This document shows positions 12,700 to 25,928 of a stretch of DNA of 64,000 nucleotides, in pieces. The notes under the pieces were generated by a model, which was not told the origin of the DNA, did not search any database, and saw only the letters and a program-made list of their open reading frames with translations. Source of the stretch: Polytrichum commune (lineage: Eukaryota; Streptophyta; Polytrichopsida; Polytrichales; Polytrichaceae). Numbering within the stretch: position 1 is the first letter of the stretch; each line of letters begins with the position of its first letter. The stretch spans positions 4,404,501-4,468,500 of the forward strand of contig OX485807.1 in NCBI GenBank assembly GCA_950295325.1. The letters are read 5' to 3'. A program made the translations under genes and the position numbers.

Positions 12700-14680
12700 C
12701 CACTTTGCATGATACTCACTCAAAGAAGTAATTTATGCACAAATTTTCCTTTGCTCATCAAAGATGTGCCAAAATTGTTCCTATAAGATGAATTGCAACC
12801 CCCCGATTCAAATCGATACTCGGATTGCAACCCTGTTGGCCAAGCATTCCGTTTTTGGTTGCAATTTTAAACTTAAAACAACAAATTATTGGTTGCTTAG
12901 CCACACATTGTGCGTAGTGAGCCCTAAATAAGAGAATGGACTTTGTGCAACTTCATTTCAAAACCAAAATGAGGAAAAATTGCCAATTACGTCACACACA
13001 CATACTGCCACCAAACCATGCTAGTCATGGAAATGTGTGTATTCGTGGTCGAATTTACAAATAGAAAAGCATCGTCAAAATTTTAACAATCAAATGTTAT
13101 TAATGGTAGTGTTAGTGATATATGATTTCATATTCTGATGCATGTTCCATGTTTAATAATCCTATGTAGGTCATGGGTCATGAGATTGTTTTGAGGATGA
13201 TTCTTGCTTAGAAGGCTAAGTTTGACTTGCCAACTTGCAAGTTGAAGGACATGGGTGGTCTTCCAAAATAGACTTGTCTGAAAAATTGGAGGCAAGTGAC
13301 GGACAAGGCGACTCTTCATAGCCCATATGGACCCATTTAAACCCACGTGACTGTTAAAAAGACATTGTTTTGAGATGGTGGTGCAAAACTTGATATGCAC
13401 TTATAGGGTTCATGTGTTCTTTGTATCTAGTGTGTGCAAGTATTTAGGTGATTGAAATTTTACGGTGAGGGTAAGAATCTTACAACCAAAGAGTTGTAGG
13501 TTTGTCAACCTTCTCATAAGTACATGAGTTTGTCTTCCTATCGTAGGCTCAAGCATTACTTCAAATATTCTCACAATTCTCTACAATTCAACACATACAT
13601 GGGACTTGAATTCATAATGACGTGTCCACATTGTCATCCTCAATTCTGATGAAGAGTGTCTGCCCCCCCCAATTAATATAGCGACTCGTCTAAACAAGTC
13701 ATCACTTAAATGAATGCTAATAATGTCTTTGCAAATAAATGCAAGCCAAGGTCATGGACATGTAAATACATATAAACTCTCATGTATAGCAAGGAAAGCT
13801 AAAGTTTGGCCTAAGTATAGTACGTTTTTTTTTACCTTTTTTGAATTTAAAAATAGGTTTGTAATTGAGCTTGTGCATAAGATAATGTCAGTGTGGCAAT
13901 CACCAATGTAAAAATAAAAAACATTTGCAATTGCCACACTGACAATCACACTTCTAGGTTGGTTTGACCACAATCCTTTGAAAGTTGCATTTCATCTTTT
14001 AGCACAAATATTCAATTTTGGTAATCTCACAATGTATGCTAAAAAACGGCGGACATTTAACACCTCCCCACGAACTTTCAGGGGGTGTCAAATCCGGGTT
14101 GGGGCAACCCCCATAGTTCTTTTAAAACTTTACGAGCACGACCGAAAAATACTGCCCACCCCGCCCAACTTTAAGAAAAACATTGCCCTTTCATTCTTGA
14201 AGGCCGCTTGACTACAAATCCCATATTGAGTGCACTTCACCTTCAAGGTCTAAAATCCAATATATATGTGCACTTCCAATTGGTAAATGAGCAATTGATT
14301 GAGATTTCATTCCGGAAGTGAAACCATCAATGAAGCATGTAAATAACTTGGAGGTCAAAAACATTACAAAATCCTCATTGACATTGAGGTTATTAATTTT
14401 GTGACTTAACATTTGAAATTGCCTTTGTCATTCTACAATGTAACTTAAATTAGTGTGTTGATTTAGTATGTATATTTTACAATATTTTAGGTAATGCCTT
14501 CTACTTTCACAAGTATTCCTACATAATTAAGCACACCAATAAGGGATTTGAATTTATACAAGTGGCATTTGTGATTCAACTGCCTCCTCAGGCAAGGGAG
14601 GTTTCACATAAAAACCGGTCAGTCTTTTACAACTGCATCTATTTTTTGTAATTTACAACCGGAATGTTTCATAAACTTGT
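12700..14680. other. No recognised gene; one hairpin
   Basis: Upstream of the gamma-SNAP start. I see only short AT-rich open frames without motifs. A 15-bp inverted repeat (TGTCAGTGTGGCAAT, 13886-13900, and its complement at 13930-13944) forms a hairpin with a 29-nt loop. The proximal gamma-SNAP promoter should lie just above 12677, but I could not identify a clear TATA box. Confidence 0.5.
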
Positions 14681-14690
14681 ATATGAATTA

Positions 14691-16285
14691 CTACACTAAA
14701 TATTGTAGTTAGTGTCATTTACTATTTGGAATTACACAATGCTATAACTATTTATTGCAATATATTGTTTTCTACCAACAAAGGTCAAGAACCAGATGTG
14801 AACCAGATGTGGACCAAAAATAATGACCATGTACCAATAAGCGAATGTGTTGATTTTTTTAAATAGATGCCCAAAAAGGACAATTTAAAAACAAAATTCA
14901 AATTTAATCATCCTCTTGTCTTCTCTTGGTTTCACTTGTCTTCACTTCATGTTTTCGCTTGTTTTCACCTTGAATTTCAGTATACATTTTTTGCACACCA
15001 TTTGTCAGGTTACACAAGAAAATAGATTGTTTTGCTAAGTTGCCACTGCAAATTGATTATAACAAGACCAACTGATCAATGAGTTATAAATCTTCACTCC
15101 TCAAGCAACTAGATCTAGAAAAGTGAAGAGGAGGCCCCTATTAAATGGCAAGATTGTGAGATCAAAACCCTCATAGCCATTTGTGTTGATATGAAAGAAA
15201 AATTCAAAAAATTAACAAGAAAACAAAGTACAAAGTAGTGAATTTGAATCATTGAAGTTGATTTCAAAAAGATTAATTGAATGATTGAAAATAAAAAAGA
15301 CAAATTTAGATTGGGCCAATTGTGCATTTTTAAAGGCTTTTGCCTTTGCCTCTTGCCCTAGGCCCCCCCGCCCCCCTTTCTCCCCATTGAAAACTTAGTC
15401 ATTTAGTGATAGTCGGGAATCAAATTCCCGACCTTTTGGTCATGGCCAAACACCTTAAGAGGTGCTTTAGACCACAAAGTTCCTTATGTCAAATTGATAA
15501 ACTTTATCACATATAAAACTTAATTAAATGGTACTTTATTCAAAAATCCAATGGTTGTATGTGGATAAGAATGAATGTTTGGATCAATTTTCATGCTCGT
15601 ATGGTTTTGAATTTGCGGAATTTTGAAAATATTGGTTGGCCTTCAAGAAGAAATACAAGGTTCTATTGATAGAATACAAAATTAACAAGCATTCAAATGA
15701 AATTTTGAAGTCATGATAGACGTGAATGTTAATATTATGAGCAAATGGATATGTGAAATGTACAGTGTGTAAGCGTTGTTAATTAGATGCCAGCAAGTGC
15801 TCAAAAAGACAATGAATGCCACAATATTCAAGCCACGCAACGGAATTCACCTACAAACACTACAAATGACAAATTAAATTAAATTAAAGACAAGAAGGAA
15901 GGACTTTTAGAACAAATTGTTAGCAATTCTTCTAGTTTGATTGCATATTTTCAAGTTACAACAAATTTACCAAACATTATGGATGTTCATATGATAAATT
16001 TAATAAAAAAATTATGATTATTCACTTATATCAGATTCTCTATCTATATCCTGAAACTCCAACTTTGATTTTTTCTGAAGCTGCATTTGCCACACTGATT
16101 TGGCTATTGCTTTATGCATTTTTGTAGCCCCCACTAATAGTCCATTTTTTAAAAAAATAATGAAAAAATACAATATCTTTGTCGATATCTTCTATTTTTC
16201 TTGTATTATTTTCTATAATATTGATATTTTTTACCTCACCTATAGCTGCTATTTCAGTTCTCATTTATTATTATTACTTTAATAG
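14691..16285. other. AT-rich spacer with one isolated MITE terminus
   Basis: CTACACTAAATATTG at 14691 is a terminus of the CTACACTAAA family, but no matching right end was found, so the copy is truncated or decayed. The rest holds only short open frames and homopolymer runs such as the C-rich block at 15360-15380. Confidence 0.45.
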
Positions 16286-16289
16286 TTTG

Positions 16290-16786
16290 TAGATCACTCT
16301 AAGGCATTTTTGTGCACCACGTGCGGCTGGGGGTTTTTTGTTTTGGGGCTATTTACCTTCAAGGGCTGAATTAAAGCCTCCCTATAATTACTTAAATTTC
16401 AAAAATGGCCCATTTGTTTGCACCCTTCCATTACTTATATTGTTCAAGTCACTGCAATTTTTTGTACTCTATATTTCTTTTAATCCATTTTTGGCATTGG
16501 ACAGACGGAAATCCCAATTATCATCCATCCCCGTGAGTCCTAAACCCATTTACATACCATACTAAACATACCTTCTAGGATCCTTATCTTCAGCCCCTAT
16601 ATTAATTTTACAAAAAATAATGGCCCACGTTTTATGTCCATCTGACTTACTTATAATGGGGTTGTCTACATTTAATGGCCCCTTCATTATTTGGAATTCC
16701 TTTATAATTTTTATTTCAAATGATTTTAATCCTCTCTATATTATGCCGCATGTCGTTTTTAAAATGCACTAAGTGATTTACCCGTG
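16290..16786. mobile_element. hAT-type MITE, inverted copy of 9790-10286
   Basis: Reverse-orientation copy of the 497-bp element. The right end keeps CCCGTG; the left end has lost the first six terminal bases and starts at TAGATCACT. The flanks share TAGTTTG (16283-16289 and 16787-16793), consistent with a target duplication of at least 7 bp. The two copies are highly similar through their interiors. Confidence 0.8.
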
Positions 16787-17126
16787 TAGTTTGTTCTCTA
16801 TTTATTTTTTCAAACATCACTTTGCTTCTTCTATCTATTTTATATTGAATTTGTCCTTCCTAATTATACATATATTGTGTAGCATAATACATTTAGCAAC
16901 TATATTAGTAATATGCCGTAATAATATATCAACCCTTCTTATAATAATTCTTCATTTGCATTTTAGAATTCCGAAAATATGTTCTACACACATGTAACTA
17001 GAACTTTGAATAAAATTTCAATTTGCTTTGTAACCTTCCAAATACTCTACATAAACTTTGAATGGGCTGTAAATCCACGGCCGCATTGAATATGCACAAT
17101 CTTCAATCAACTTATAAGATAAGAAT

Positions 17127-17522
17127 TTACCTTTCATGTAATCGTTTCCAATTTTTATTAGTTGAAATAATGTTTAATTCTACATATTTTGTATTAACTA
17201 TACCTTGTAATAAAGCCAAATGAAATGACTTTCTATAATATAAAATTTCTCCTTCAATTACACGTGCAAGGACTGGAATACGAGATCCATCGATTGCTCC
17301 TATAATATGAAGAATCCCATAAAGGGCCTTAAATTCTTGTGATAGAACCTTAAACCGAACTGGACTTGGAAATTGTACAAAAATCCCTTGCAAATGAACT
17401 CTTACTAATCTATAAAAATTTCTCACAATGTTTGAAATTGTACGTTCTTCCACCCCATGTACCTCTCCAACAGTACACAAGGTATTTAGCCAATGCAACA
17501 AGAATCCTCCCTCTTCTCTCAA
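17127..17522 (-). pseudogene. PIF/Harbinger transposase fragment (DDE_Tnp_4-like)
   Basis: A 131-codon frame with the Harbinger order of motifs: a helix-turn-helix (GEVHGVEERTISNIVRNFYR), then VQFPSPVRF, then the catalytic GAIDGSRIPV motif with its Asp, and YYRKSFHLALLQGIVN. The downstream Asp and Glu of the DDE triad are missing, and the frame ends soon after VELNI. It lies just left of the CTACACTAAA element at 17608 but shows no ends of its own. The shared VQFPSP word links it to the fragment at 3925-4110. Confidence 0.75.
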
Positions 17523-17607
17523 GATGATTCATCGTGCTTCCTTTTCTTTCCTCACCACTATAAAACTCAAAAAACCAGTGAAAAAAATAGAGAATGAAGA
17601 TATGTAA

Positions 17608-18712
17608 CTACACTAAATAGGTAGATTAGTGTTAGATGAAGATTAGTGTTAGATGCAATAGTTACCTAAAGGGTCCATTCACGATTGAGGTACTACTTTT
17701 GGGACAAAGGACTTAAGGTCTTCGCAATATTTGGGTACGTTTAGGGTATTTTTATTAATTACCAAAAAATCGGGGAGAACCAACGGCCGGGATCTTCTCG
17801 GATAAGCGTCAGCGGGGAGGTGATGGGATTTCCAGAGCAACATGAATCCAAAATAAAAATTGACAATTTGGCGACATCAATGGCATTTTTTGTTATTTAG
17901 GTGTGCATTGGTGGTCAATTATTTTCTGTTTTGCATCTTGGTACCTTGGCATAAGTGTCATGTGTCCATTCATATAATTTTTTTTGTCCAATTCTTATAC
18001 TAGACGTTCCTTTTACGTGTGGCCATGTACATATGTATTTTTGGCCATGTTTGGTGCCACATGTAAAGTTGGGCAATTGATATTGAATACATTTTTGGTT
18101 CTATTGGTACACACTTGAACGATGATTGTGAGGAAAAAATTTGGGATCGTTTCGACTAATTCTTGTTGTCCTTTTCATTCCTTGATCCTAAGGTGAACAA
18201 TTAAGACAACACTCCTAAATGTCCTTTAAGGAATCAAAATGATATCTCAGATGACCCTATTCCTTCTAAATTAACTTTGTTGGTGTACTCAATATGGAGT
18301 ATGAATCGTAGGTATGATCCAAAATATGCTTCACAATACAAATCCAAGCATACCAAGCATGTGAAGTTATCCAAAAAACTCCTTTTTCCGTTAGACACCC
18401 AAAAGTAGTACCCCAACCGGAATGCCCCCTAAAACACTAATTTTCAACTGATATTAATTAGTGTTTGAATAGGGTTTGAACAAATTATACCTTTTACGAG
18501 GTTCTCATATTCTTCTTCCTTTAATTCTTCATTCCAAGATTTACAAAATATCATCTAACACTAAATGCGCTCATGTAAATATTTAAAGTTACTACTTGGT
18601 ACAAATAGTGTTAGAGTTGACATTTAGTGTTCTAACACTATAGAGACAATTTACATTTAGCGTTTTCGTCGACTATTAGTGTTTCCAACACTAATCTACC
18701 TATTTAGTGTAG
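17608..18712. mobile_element. CTACACTAAA-family element, 1.1 kb
   Basis: Long inverted ends: CTACACTAAATAGGTAGATT continuing into AGTGTT at the left, and the exact reverse complement at the right (18687-18712). The interior is AT-rich with extra copies of TAGTGTTAGA. Much longer than its relatives at 8480 and 19912. No transposase was recognised inside and no clear target duplication was found. Confidence 0.7.
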
Positions 18713-18719
18713 TGAGGTA

Positions 18720-18914
18720 GGGCTACCCCTCTTTTACCACTAATAAAATATGAAATGGTCCCCCAACATGATGCATTCTCACTTCACACTTTGTTTGAGG
18801 GATTGTCACTACACAAAATGGGTTTTCCAACACCCATGGTATGGCCTTTGGATGATAGTCAAGGGCCATCACCATTTTATGGTCATGGCCCTTGGCTCGT
18901 GTGTGAAGTGGCCC
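18720..18914. mobile_element. Truncated Harbinger MITE end
   Basis: The right side (GGTCATGGCCCTTGGCTCGT then GTGTGAAGTGGCCC, ending at 18914 before TAA) matches the GGGCCACTTCACAC family. The left end is degraded and its position is approximate. It lies immediately downstream of the stop codon of the gene at 18934-21393. Confidence 0.6.
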
Positions 18915-18933
18915 TAATCCACATACAAAGCAA

Positions 18934-21393
18934 CTAATGGAATTGTTTCATAAGGCATTTGCTTTTGTGGGCCTCCAGACGTGCTCTGTTGGTGGAGTTG
19001 GTGTTTAAATATATATGACAGTTTGGACACTCCAAAAATTCCGAGGTTCCAGAAGGTGGTAATGTTCGGCCACCAACTCCTGCCAGAGAGGGATTATTTC
19101 CTTGTAATTGAGAGATTATTTCCTCAGTTTTTTTTTGTACATCTTCCCAAGTCTTCCACAATGCATCTTGAAGATCAAGCTCAGCCTTATCCTCCTCCTC
19201 CAACTGCAAACCATCTTCACCCTGGAATCTCATGAATGCCTCCGATGTTGAGAATGAACGCCAAAAACACAAATTTGCGTGGAATTGTTTGGCGTTTTGT
19301 GAGTTTTTTGTAATGCGGCGTGAACAAGTCAGGTGCTCCTTCAATACGTAGGGCAATGTTTCTGTGAACAACTCAAAGAAAGCAACCCCCACGACCAAGG
19401 ACGAGTCCTGGCCTTCATTGATGACCTTCAGATCTCGTAGCCATTTCAGCAAAAGTTCAATGCACTCGCGAACACCTCGTGATACAGTCAAGGTCTTTGG
19501 ATAGACACCTTCTGGAGATCGGTGATCAAAGTGATAATAAATCTTTGGGTAGGTGCTGGATTTTTTCATGAATTTCCAAAAATCGGAACTGTTTTGCACT
19601 TTCACTGGCGCTAGATCATCCTCGTCCAATTTGGCAAGGAGGTCCTTCTTAAGATTCTCCAATGTTTTCTGATAAGCCTCTACTCTGCCATTTACAGTGT
19701 ACTGCAAATAAATGGGTTTTCGTATCAGTAACATTGTAAACAAACATACTACTTATCAGCATGTTTCTTAACATAAGTACTTGTTAAAATGTTGTCAATT
19801 GGAATAAATCATTCTTAAAATTGGGAGGGGCAGGTTTTTGCTCCACACCCCATAGTAGTTGTCATCAACTGAAACCCTTGCCAGTTTAATGCCTAAGATT
19901 CAACCAATCTACTACACTAAATATTGAATTTATTGTCACCAATTCTATTTGTCTTGCTCAATACTAAGTTGTAAACCGCCCATGTAGTGTCACTAACGCT
20001 AAGTGTAAACCAAACCTTATTTGTCATTCCTTGCTAAACAAAGAAAAAAAGGTACGATAGATTTCCAATGTTGCAATTATTGTCACTTACTAAGTGATTT
20101 TTCATCTAAATTTCAATCATCCGTGACAATAGTTCATAATGCTTATGTTAGGATGCATAACATACTAAACTTTGTTTCAATAAAAGGTAAGTTGGGATGA
20201 CAGTACTTGTAAATTTATTCATAAGAAGTTTCATCAGAAAAGTTACCACAAGTGACATAAAAAAATACTACATGACTAAATGCAACATTTAGTGTAGTAC
20301 TGGTAGCCTAGTTTCCTGTCCAAATTTAGTTGGTAATTCTGATCAATATCTGGCAAAGTACTGTAAGTTGAAAAAGGAAAATAATCCACATGAGACCTTC
20401 ATATTATAATCTGTGGATGTATGAAAAGTGTTTACTTGAAGAATAAGGTGGAGTTGACAGGAACACAGTAATCTTGTGTCCAAGTACAACCGTGCAAATT
20501 TCTTGATTAAAATCAAGTTAGGAACACATGAAAACATTTCAAGGTCGACAGTGGACCAATATGATGATTGAATATTTGTGATCACTTTTGAGTGCACAAA
20601 GACAAGTGAGTTGTAAGTGGTGCAAATACTCTCCATTTATCATGCCATTACCCACATGGAGCTTTGGGCAAATTACCACCTAAGGGGATGCCATGAAGTA
20701 GAGAGGACAAAGCCTGGTGATTAGAGCCCCGTTCACTAGGTTTTGTCCATTTTATCACATGGTTCTTTATTTTGTGAACTGTCCAAAGTTTTATACAACT
20801 TGGTGCTAGCAAGTTATCAAGTATCATAGTCCATATGTGAACCCGAAACGGGCTTATGGAGCAAGGCTATGGGAGAAGTGTACCAAGTGTTTAATAAATA
20901 TCTCTAGTGGTCAACAAATTCCATGCACATGGGACAACATGCAATGAACCTAAATTGAAGCTTGAGTTAAAATGTTTACCTCCTTAGGTTTTTCATGATA
21001 TGGACGCATTCGAATGTTAAAGTCCAAGAGCTGCATCATCAAAGCAATTTTTTTGATGTTTTGAAAGATTCTTTTCTTTACCAATCGACAAATCTTCTGG
21101 AGTTGAAAAGTCTTCCGGGTTAGAGTCTTCTCCAATGCGTCAGCTTTCAACTTGATCTTGTTCAAAAGTGGTTGATTGTGGCTCAATTGTATATCTAGAT
21201 TAGGCACTTGCTCCAAAGTGTCCAATATGGTCTTTATGCACACCAAATTTGTGTCGTTAATACTATCCTTTATCATGGTTTGTATGCGCTTCAAGATTGT
21301 CGCAATTTGCTTCCAAATAGCTGGCAAAGCAGCAAGAGCTACAGGTACTACTATTTGTAATGCACCCAATGCTAGAGTAACTGGATCACCCAT
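18934..21393 (-). CDS. Hypothetical helical protein with C-terminal C2HC-type zinc-binding motif, two exons
   Basis: Exon 1 is 21393-20980, ending in the donor GTAAAC. Exon 2 is 19701-18934, after the acceptor TTTATTTGCAG. Both are phase 0 and join to 393 aa. The start ATG gives MGDPVTLALGALQIVVPVAL, a hydrophobic N-terminal helix. Residues 30-135 look helical and lysine-rich. The middle (KIYYHFDHRSPEGVYPKTL; ECIELLLKWLRDL) is unrecognised. The C-terminus has ECPNCHIYL, then HKSKC, a CxxC...HxxxC pattern that could bind zinc. I do not recognise the family. The intron (1,278 bp) holds a 386-bp MITE. Coding character is supported by open length and clean splice signals only. Confidence 0.6.
19912..20297. 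mobile_element. CTACACTAAA-family MITE with TA flanks
   Basis: A 386-bp element with inverted termini CTACACTAAATATTG and CAACATTTAGTGTAG, flanked by TA on both sides. It lies in the intron of the hypothetical gene 18934-21393. Confidence 0.7.
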
Positions 21394-21429
21394 CGTAAAA
21401 TCCCGTAATCAAATATTTATGGAATAGAT

Positions 21430-24400
21430 TGCTCTGATCTGCAGCCTACACCACATTAAAAATGTGTCAGTCAATCAGCCAACCATATGAGTGTCAAATA
21501 TATAATCAAGCTAACATGATGACACTTCCATAAATATTGGTCCATTTCTATCATCCCCATGCCATTGTGGATATTCTTGTTCATTGGTCGGATTCTAACA
21601 ATACCACAACGATGAAAAACTGTAACCTATACAACCTTCATGAGAGAAGCTAACTTGAGACAAATGTCAATAGAAATAAGAAACCTACGAATCGGCAAAA
21701 AAACTGTTGAAATACTGAGAAATGCAGAAACCCCAGGCACACAAACATTTATGGAGAGTTCAAAGTGTTCATTGCAAGGTAAAGCTCACATTATTGTTGT
21801 GTTGAGCTGAAATATCCCCAGTAGGTGTAAATTAATCAAATAAAAAAACCAACCACAACCCTTACAAAGTGCCCACATGGGGCCAGCCATAGCCATATAG
21901 CCTCAGCCAGAATGAAACTAATGCTCCAGAAGAGCCCACCTCAGCACTTGCCACAAGCTTGTGGATGCCCACTTCATTCTTTGTTGAGCCAATGTAATTT
22001 ACTGCTGACGATGCTTTATAAGCTAAGGTTTAAAATTTATCGGCCCCGCAGTTTTGTCACCTCAATGACATTGTTCTTATCATCAAACTATTTTCTATCA
22101 AGTTGACTCAATCTCTCACGTCCTTGCCTGAAATTGCGAATAATTTAACCAAAAAATCAACTCTGTCACCATTTCCTTCAAGTACCAGGAATTTCAGGAC
22201 CTCCTACTGGTGGCCCTCCTTGATCAGTCCTACACCTGAACATGCACTACTCTGTCAACACCAACATGTGCAATGAGGTTGCCCCATGCTAATGTATCGA
22301 CATTGACAGTTATTTTTGAGTATTTATTACTGCAGGAACAAAATGCAGAGAGTTATTTATTTTTTGTGTGGTTGTTATACATATGAACAAACGAAGCTAT
22401 AAGTTTTTGTCATCTGATGTTGACACAAGGTGATTTACATGGGTAAAAAGGCAACCTAATTGCACATATCAGTGTAGCTTACATGGGTCACACAGAAGGC
22501 TTCAAAACCACAGATCTACTCAAACATAGTCACCACCCCACCACTCAGAGTAACACAATATCGAGATGACAAAAAGTACACAATAGTCAAATTGTAACTC
22601 ATGTAATGAATAATTAAGATTACAGTGTCTTCCTCTCTCTACTCACTTTATCGATACAACCAACAGCCACTCGCTTTGCTTTTCTTGAACAACTCAAAAC
22701 TGACCCACCTACTTACTTAAGGCACTGAACCCCTGCAATCTACGACAAGAAGCCTGAACCACTAGAACATACTCCAATTTCACTTTCATTACATCATTTG
22801 AAGAACTAGAAATGGAGGCACATAAAGATTTCTAGTCACCGTGTATATTTCAAAGTCTCTTCGAGTATGCAAACTTCCTCCTCGGAGGTATCAAAGAGAT
22901 GCTCGAGATCTCCAATATTGACCAATACTGTCAATTTGAACCCATACTCCAATCTTGTCGTCTTTCTGGTATCTGTTCCTAACTACAAGCCATGCCATAC
23001 ACCAAGTCTCACAACATAGGAGTGCGATCAAAAAGCGTTACCACATAAGGCCTACATACCTCGAAGCAAACAATTGTAGACTTATTGTTGAATCTCCTCC
23101 TTCCATAAAACTCTGCATGACCTGACCAACTTAAGGCGAAGAGTGGCGTGTCACAGCTATTGATGAAACTGGAGAAGGACAAATCTGGGCCCCGAGTTGA
23201 GAGATGAGAACAAACTTACAACAAAAGTGAGGAAATGAAGAAGCAAGACATGAACACAAAGTGACTGAGGAACTCGAGAAGTATGTGTCATAAGAAGCAG
23301 AGGCAGACATTTTTGTGGTGACTGCCTGACAATACCAGCATGCATGCTTACATTATAATATTTTAATTCAAGGTATGTGTACTACTGAAAATGTGTAGAG
23401 ACAATCCAGACACTCCCCTGGCAGGTTCAAGCTGAAAAAATCGGGTGAAGCATTGTACTGATATTGTTAGAATTGAGTTGTTGATAGCAATTCTTTAGGG
23501 GTTGATACATTGTTTATTTACAGTGCCGACTGGCAAGCTTTACCACGGATTGCCGACTTGCAGACACAATTATTAGTCTGTAGGACTTTTCAACACACAT
23601 GAGTGCATAGGTACTGAATAATGATTTGAAACGTTCAAGCCTTGAGGAGAGCCTTGAGGCCCAAGGAGGCCCACAAATCATAATTAGAGACTGATCAGAT
23701 CTTTCTATGCCACGTTCTTCGTGTTTTGATTTGACCTTCATTTAGTTCCAGTCACATGTTAGCTTGTTGGGGGAAGTTTGGGAAGTGTAAATGTAGTGCA
23801 GACTGCAGACTACAGACTACAGACTTACTGTATATATTGGTACAGACACAATGTAGGCCTACATAAATAGTGTACACCGATGTTGGACTGGTATATGTAT
23901 AGATGAACGCATGGTATCAATAAATGGTACCAAAGAACCTATGCGGTTGGTATCCAAATTCTAATATCAGTCAAATATTAATATTGGTGAGTGTATCATC
24001 ATGATAAAAGGAGGATCTTTGTATATTCAAGTTATTGTTTGGGTCAATACTATCTTAAGCCATAAGTTTGATACTAGGGTGGTTTTATCTAGGTGTAAAA
24101 TAGGTTCTTAGATGGTATATAGACCCGAATGGTATCGGAAACAAAACAAGATTTTAACTATCCATACCCTATTTGTATCAAAAAATGCAAAATTCTTGTT
24201 ATAAATACCCGGATGAAATCAAAAACTGATGATATTAATCAATGGTGTACATTCTAGAGTATATGAATAACATGATTATCCTGCCGCCATAAATGGTCCA
24301 TAAGAAGTATTCTAGCCTTTCAAAAAAACCTTAGTCAAACATAACTTAAGTTTGAAATTACCAAAAATATTTGCAAAAAATCTTCATTTTCTCAAAAAAG

Positions 24401-25900
24401 AAACTTTGTCTCATCAAACAACTTAGCATACTTCAACAAGCTAAGCTTCTTCTGTGGGCCTAAGAATAAAACACGGAGATTTGGGATCAAAACGTTCAGA
24501 TTGCTAGCATGCTATAGCTTTCAGTCTGAACATGAGCTCAGCAATGACTATTCATTTGACACTATAGAGCATGAAGGTCGTATCCAATACTAGAAAAATG
24601 AACATGACACCACCTCTTAGTAATGTTATGAGAGTTTCAACATTGCATCTAATTTCTTTGCATGTGTGTTGTTGGTGGCGTCATTGCCATGGCAAGATGT
24701 ATACATGTTGAACCCATTTTGTAGGAAAAACCGCCAAACCTCCATAATTCAATGTGCATTTGCCACATGTGTCAACGGGTCTCAGATCATCCATTCATTA
24801 CCATCTCCATAACATGGTTCACTCAAACTCCTGGTCATGGTACAATGGTATAGTCCTACCTCTTTAAGAGACACTCGATAATAGGACAACCTCAATATAA
24901 TGACAAAAATAATGTAAACCATACTTTTTAGTTAGAATCCACCTTTATAATACGACACTCTCGGACCCCCAAACTATCATGTTGTAGAGGTAATAAAAGC
25001 ATATATGGTGGGTAGCCCACATGTATAAGTACATAGTTAATATGGAATTCATGTAACTTTCACACATGAAATGTGGATAAAAGAAAATCTCAATGTAAAA
25101 TGATGCTAAAACATGGGAACTAAGGGAACTAGGTTCTCTATCTCAAAACTCAATCAAAGAGACTCATTAGCTTGTGTCTCTTTCGCAACAATTTTTCACC
25201 TAAACCTTAAAGCAAGGTGCACAATTTGTTTTCAATCATTTGGAACTTAATTTTAATCATATTGCTTTGATTTGCATATCACTAGAAAGTTGTTGAGATT
25301 GTGCTTCTTTTGGTGGTAGTTTTTCTTAATTATGAATTGTATTGGTAGAGTTATAACCGTTTGAAGGTTGTTTGAATTGCAAAAGTTGATAGTTAAGAAG
25401 TTGATTGACCTCCATGTATTGTAAAACTGGCATATGTCAACATCATGCTCAGTTGTTAGTTGCATTGTCTATGAACCACCCATTAGATTTTAATCTTACA
25501 TACATAATGAAATTTCATGTCATAACACTATATTCGTTAATCGGAGACTTTTGAAAGTCTCAAAATAAAATATGCCCATAGTTTGGGATGCCAATATTGT
25601 GGGCATATGGAATGTTGGGAACATCAAGAACATGACAATTTAAAAATTCGCACGTAAAGAATATTCCTAATACTAAAAATAGAAAATTGCAATTATAATG
25701 AAAACGTGAACTCCATGTGGAAAATAACAAGCGAATCTAAAAAACAAATGGTTTATGTCATTATAGAGTTTGGGGTGCGCATCCCATAAGTAAGGTTCTT
25801 ATGGTTTTGGATGGCACATCCCAAACGTATACCACAATGGAGTGTGACAAGTCTACTAAGTCTATTAAAAACCAAGACTACTAAGCACTAATGTTTTTTC
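21430..25900. other. Long stretch without recognised genes
   Basis: Only short open frames without motifs. Part of it (about 23879-24235) is a dispersed repeat: it resembles 59249-59595 in the same orientation, sharing words such as ATGTTGGACT, GCATGGTATCAATAA and TTGGGTCAATAC. Some blocks near 22.6-23.3 kb are less AT-rich than the surroundings, but I found no frame with domain character. Confidence 0.5.
23879..24235. repeat. Dispersed repeat, related to 59249-59595
   Basis: Two diverged direct copies about 35 kb apart share GTTGGACTrGTrTA, GCATGGTATCAATAA, CAGTCAAATATTrATA and TTGGGTCAATACyAT. No terminal repeats or coding capacity were identified, so the type of element is unknown. Confidence 0.6.
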
Positions 25901-25928
25901 CCGCCGTTAACTTTCACCTATGTTATGT

